Source: Rubrivivax sp. (GTDB lineage Bacteria; Pseudomonadota; Gammaproteobacteria; Burkholderiales; Burkholderiaceae_C). From it: 64,000 nt of DNA. The stretch is from positions 1 through 64,000 of the forward strand of contig JAHBZT010000006.1 in NCBI GenBank assembly GCA_019635315.1. The letters run 5' to 3'. Below, one piece after another: positions 63,225 through 64,000 of this stretch. Each line of letters starts with the position of its first letter. Within the stretch, counting starts at the first letter, position 1. A program made the translations under genes and the position numbers. Below the pieces are notes generated by a model, which was given only the letters and a program-made list of their open reading frames with translations, ran no database searches and was not told the origin of the DNA.

Positions 63225-64000
63225 TCAGTGGATGGGCTTGAAGCGCATGCGCTTCGGGCGCGCGCCTTCCTCGCCCAGGCGCTTGACCTTGTCGGCCTCG
63301 TACTCCTGGTAGTTGCCCGGGAAGAAGACCCACTGGCTGTCGCCCTCGGCGGCCAGGATGTGGGTGCAGATGCGGTCCAGGAACCAGCGGTCGTGGCTGA
63401 TGACCATCGCGCTGCCGGCGAACTCGAGCAGCGCCTCCTCCAGCGCCCGCAGCGTCTCGACGTCGAGGTCGTTGGACGGCTCGTCCAGCATCAGCACGTT
63501 GCCGCCCTGGGCCAGCGTCTTGGCCAGGTGCAGGCGGCCGCGTTCGCCGCCGGAGAGGTTGCCGACCAGCTTCTGCTGGTCGTTGCCCTTGAAGTTGAAG
63601 CGGCCCAGGTAGGCGCGGCTGGGCATCACGAACTGGCCGACGACGATGTTGTCCAGGCCGCCGGAGACGTCCTCCCACACCGTCTTGTCGTTGGCCAGGC
63701 TGGCGCGGCTCTGGTCGACGAAGGCCAGCTTGGCGGTCTGGCCGATGACGACTTCGCCGCTGTCCGGCTTCTCGACGCCCTGGATCATGCGGAACAGCGT
63801 CGACTTGCCAGCGCCGTTGGGGCCGATGATGCCGACGATGGCGCCCGCCGGCACCTTGAAGCTGAGGTTGTCGATCAGCAGCCGGTCGCCGAAGCTCTTG
63901 CTGACGTTCCTGAACTCGATGACCTCGTTGCCCAGGCGCTCGGCCACCGGGATGAAGATCTCGTTGGTCTCGTTGCGGCGCTGGTATTCGACGTCGGACA
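63225..64000 (-). CDS. ettA: EttA, ABC-F translational throttle ATPase (3' part, partial)
   Basis: The gene runs off the right edge, so the N-terminal ABC domain is missing from view. The visible part (about 258 residues) begins in the inter-domain linker (YQRRNETNEIFIPVAERLG) and covers the second ABC domain. It has Walker A in GIIGPNGAGKSTLF, signature LSGGERGRLHLA, and Walker B LMLDEPSNDLDVETL with the His switch in VISHDRWFLDR. It ends ARPKRMRFKPIH. EttA binds the ribosomal E site and gates elongation by energy state. ABC-F identity is certain. Confidence 0.95.
   Translation of the reverse strand, partial: SDVEYQRRNETNEIFIPVAERLGNEVIEFRNVSKSFGDRLLIDNLSFKVPAGAIVGIIGPNGAGKSTLFRMIQGVEKPDSGEVVIGQTAKLAFVDQSRASLANDKTVWEDVSGGLDNIVVGQFVMPSRAYLGRFNFKGNDQQKLVGNLSGGERGRLHLAKTLAQGGNVLMLDEPSNDLDVETLRALEEALLEFAGSAMVISHDRWFLDRICTHILAAEGDSQWVFFPGNYQEYEADKVKRLGEEGARPKRMRFKPIH

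Overview
The window is GC-rich DNA, most likely from a betaproteobacterium of the order Burkholderiales (Rubrivivax/Leptothrix/Ideonella-like). The evidence is the cop, cad and czc gene types, two PEP-CTERM proteins, a high-potential iron-sulfur protein, feruloyl-CoA catabolism and the codon usage. No taxonomic marker such as rRNA is present, so the placement is an inference.

Positions 1 to about 45,550 look like part of a genomic island or integrative element. Its left end lies outside the window. Backbone-like genes sit on both sides of a metal-resistance cargo. On the left (1-3,465) are small unrecognised proteins. On the right (35,211-45,439) are an HTH protein, a PRTRC-type ParB, a tyrosine recombinase, and a five-gene operon: ParM/StbA-like ATPase (PRTRC protein D), a small partner, a CFI-box protein, a membrane-anchored Cas4-like nuclease and an XRE regulator. 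These are followed by a conserved-looking pair of hypothetical genes, one with a degenerate ImmA/IrrE-like domain. A 27-bp direct repeat (2,897 and 40,038) brackets 37 kb of this region, with the recombinase just inside its right copy.

The cargo, from left to right, is as follows. A complete RIT element (3,717-7,208) has three overlapping tyrosine recombinases between 33-bp inverted repeats. A copper locus (7,548-22,694) has a long leftward array, copA, copB, cupredoxin, Met/His-rich periplasmic proteins, Cu-ATPase, YdjM-like membrane protein, two small c-type cytochromes and a YVTN propeller; it is opposed by rightward copRS, and two paralogous cytochrome c genes flank the array. A PEP-CTERM gene follows. 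A cadmium/lead module (24,293-25,877) has cadR, a YnfA-like protein and a truncated CDF transporter with a MerR-type 19-bp-spacer promoter. After a transglutaminase-like gene comes a czcCBA-type RND efflux operon with accessory periplasmic proteins and a DsbB/DsbA-like pair (26,668-34,859). Together these genes would oxidise and sequester periplasmic copper, export Cu(I), and expel divalent cations.

From about 45,650 the sequence reads as ordinary chromosome. It holds an amidohydrolase divergent from a crotonase/feruloyl-CoA synthase/MarR operon, a HiPIP, a second crotonase with a ketopantoate reductase, and a NarL-type two-component system. These are followed by a quinone oxidoreductase, a LytS/LytTR two-component system, a lipoprotein zinc metalloprotease, a PEP-CTERM protein and the 3' part of ettA at the right edge.

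No rRNA, tRNA, CRISPR array or insertion-sequence transposase was seen.
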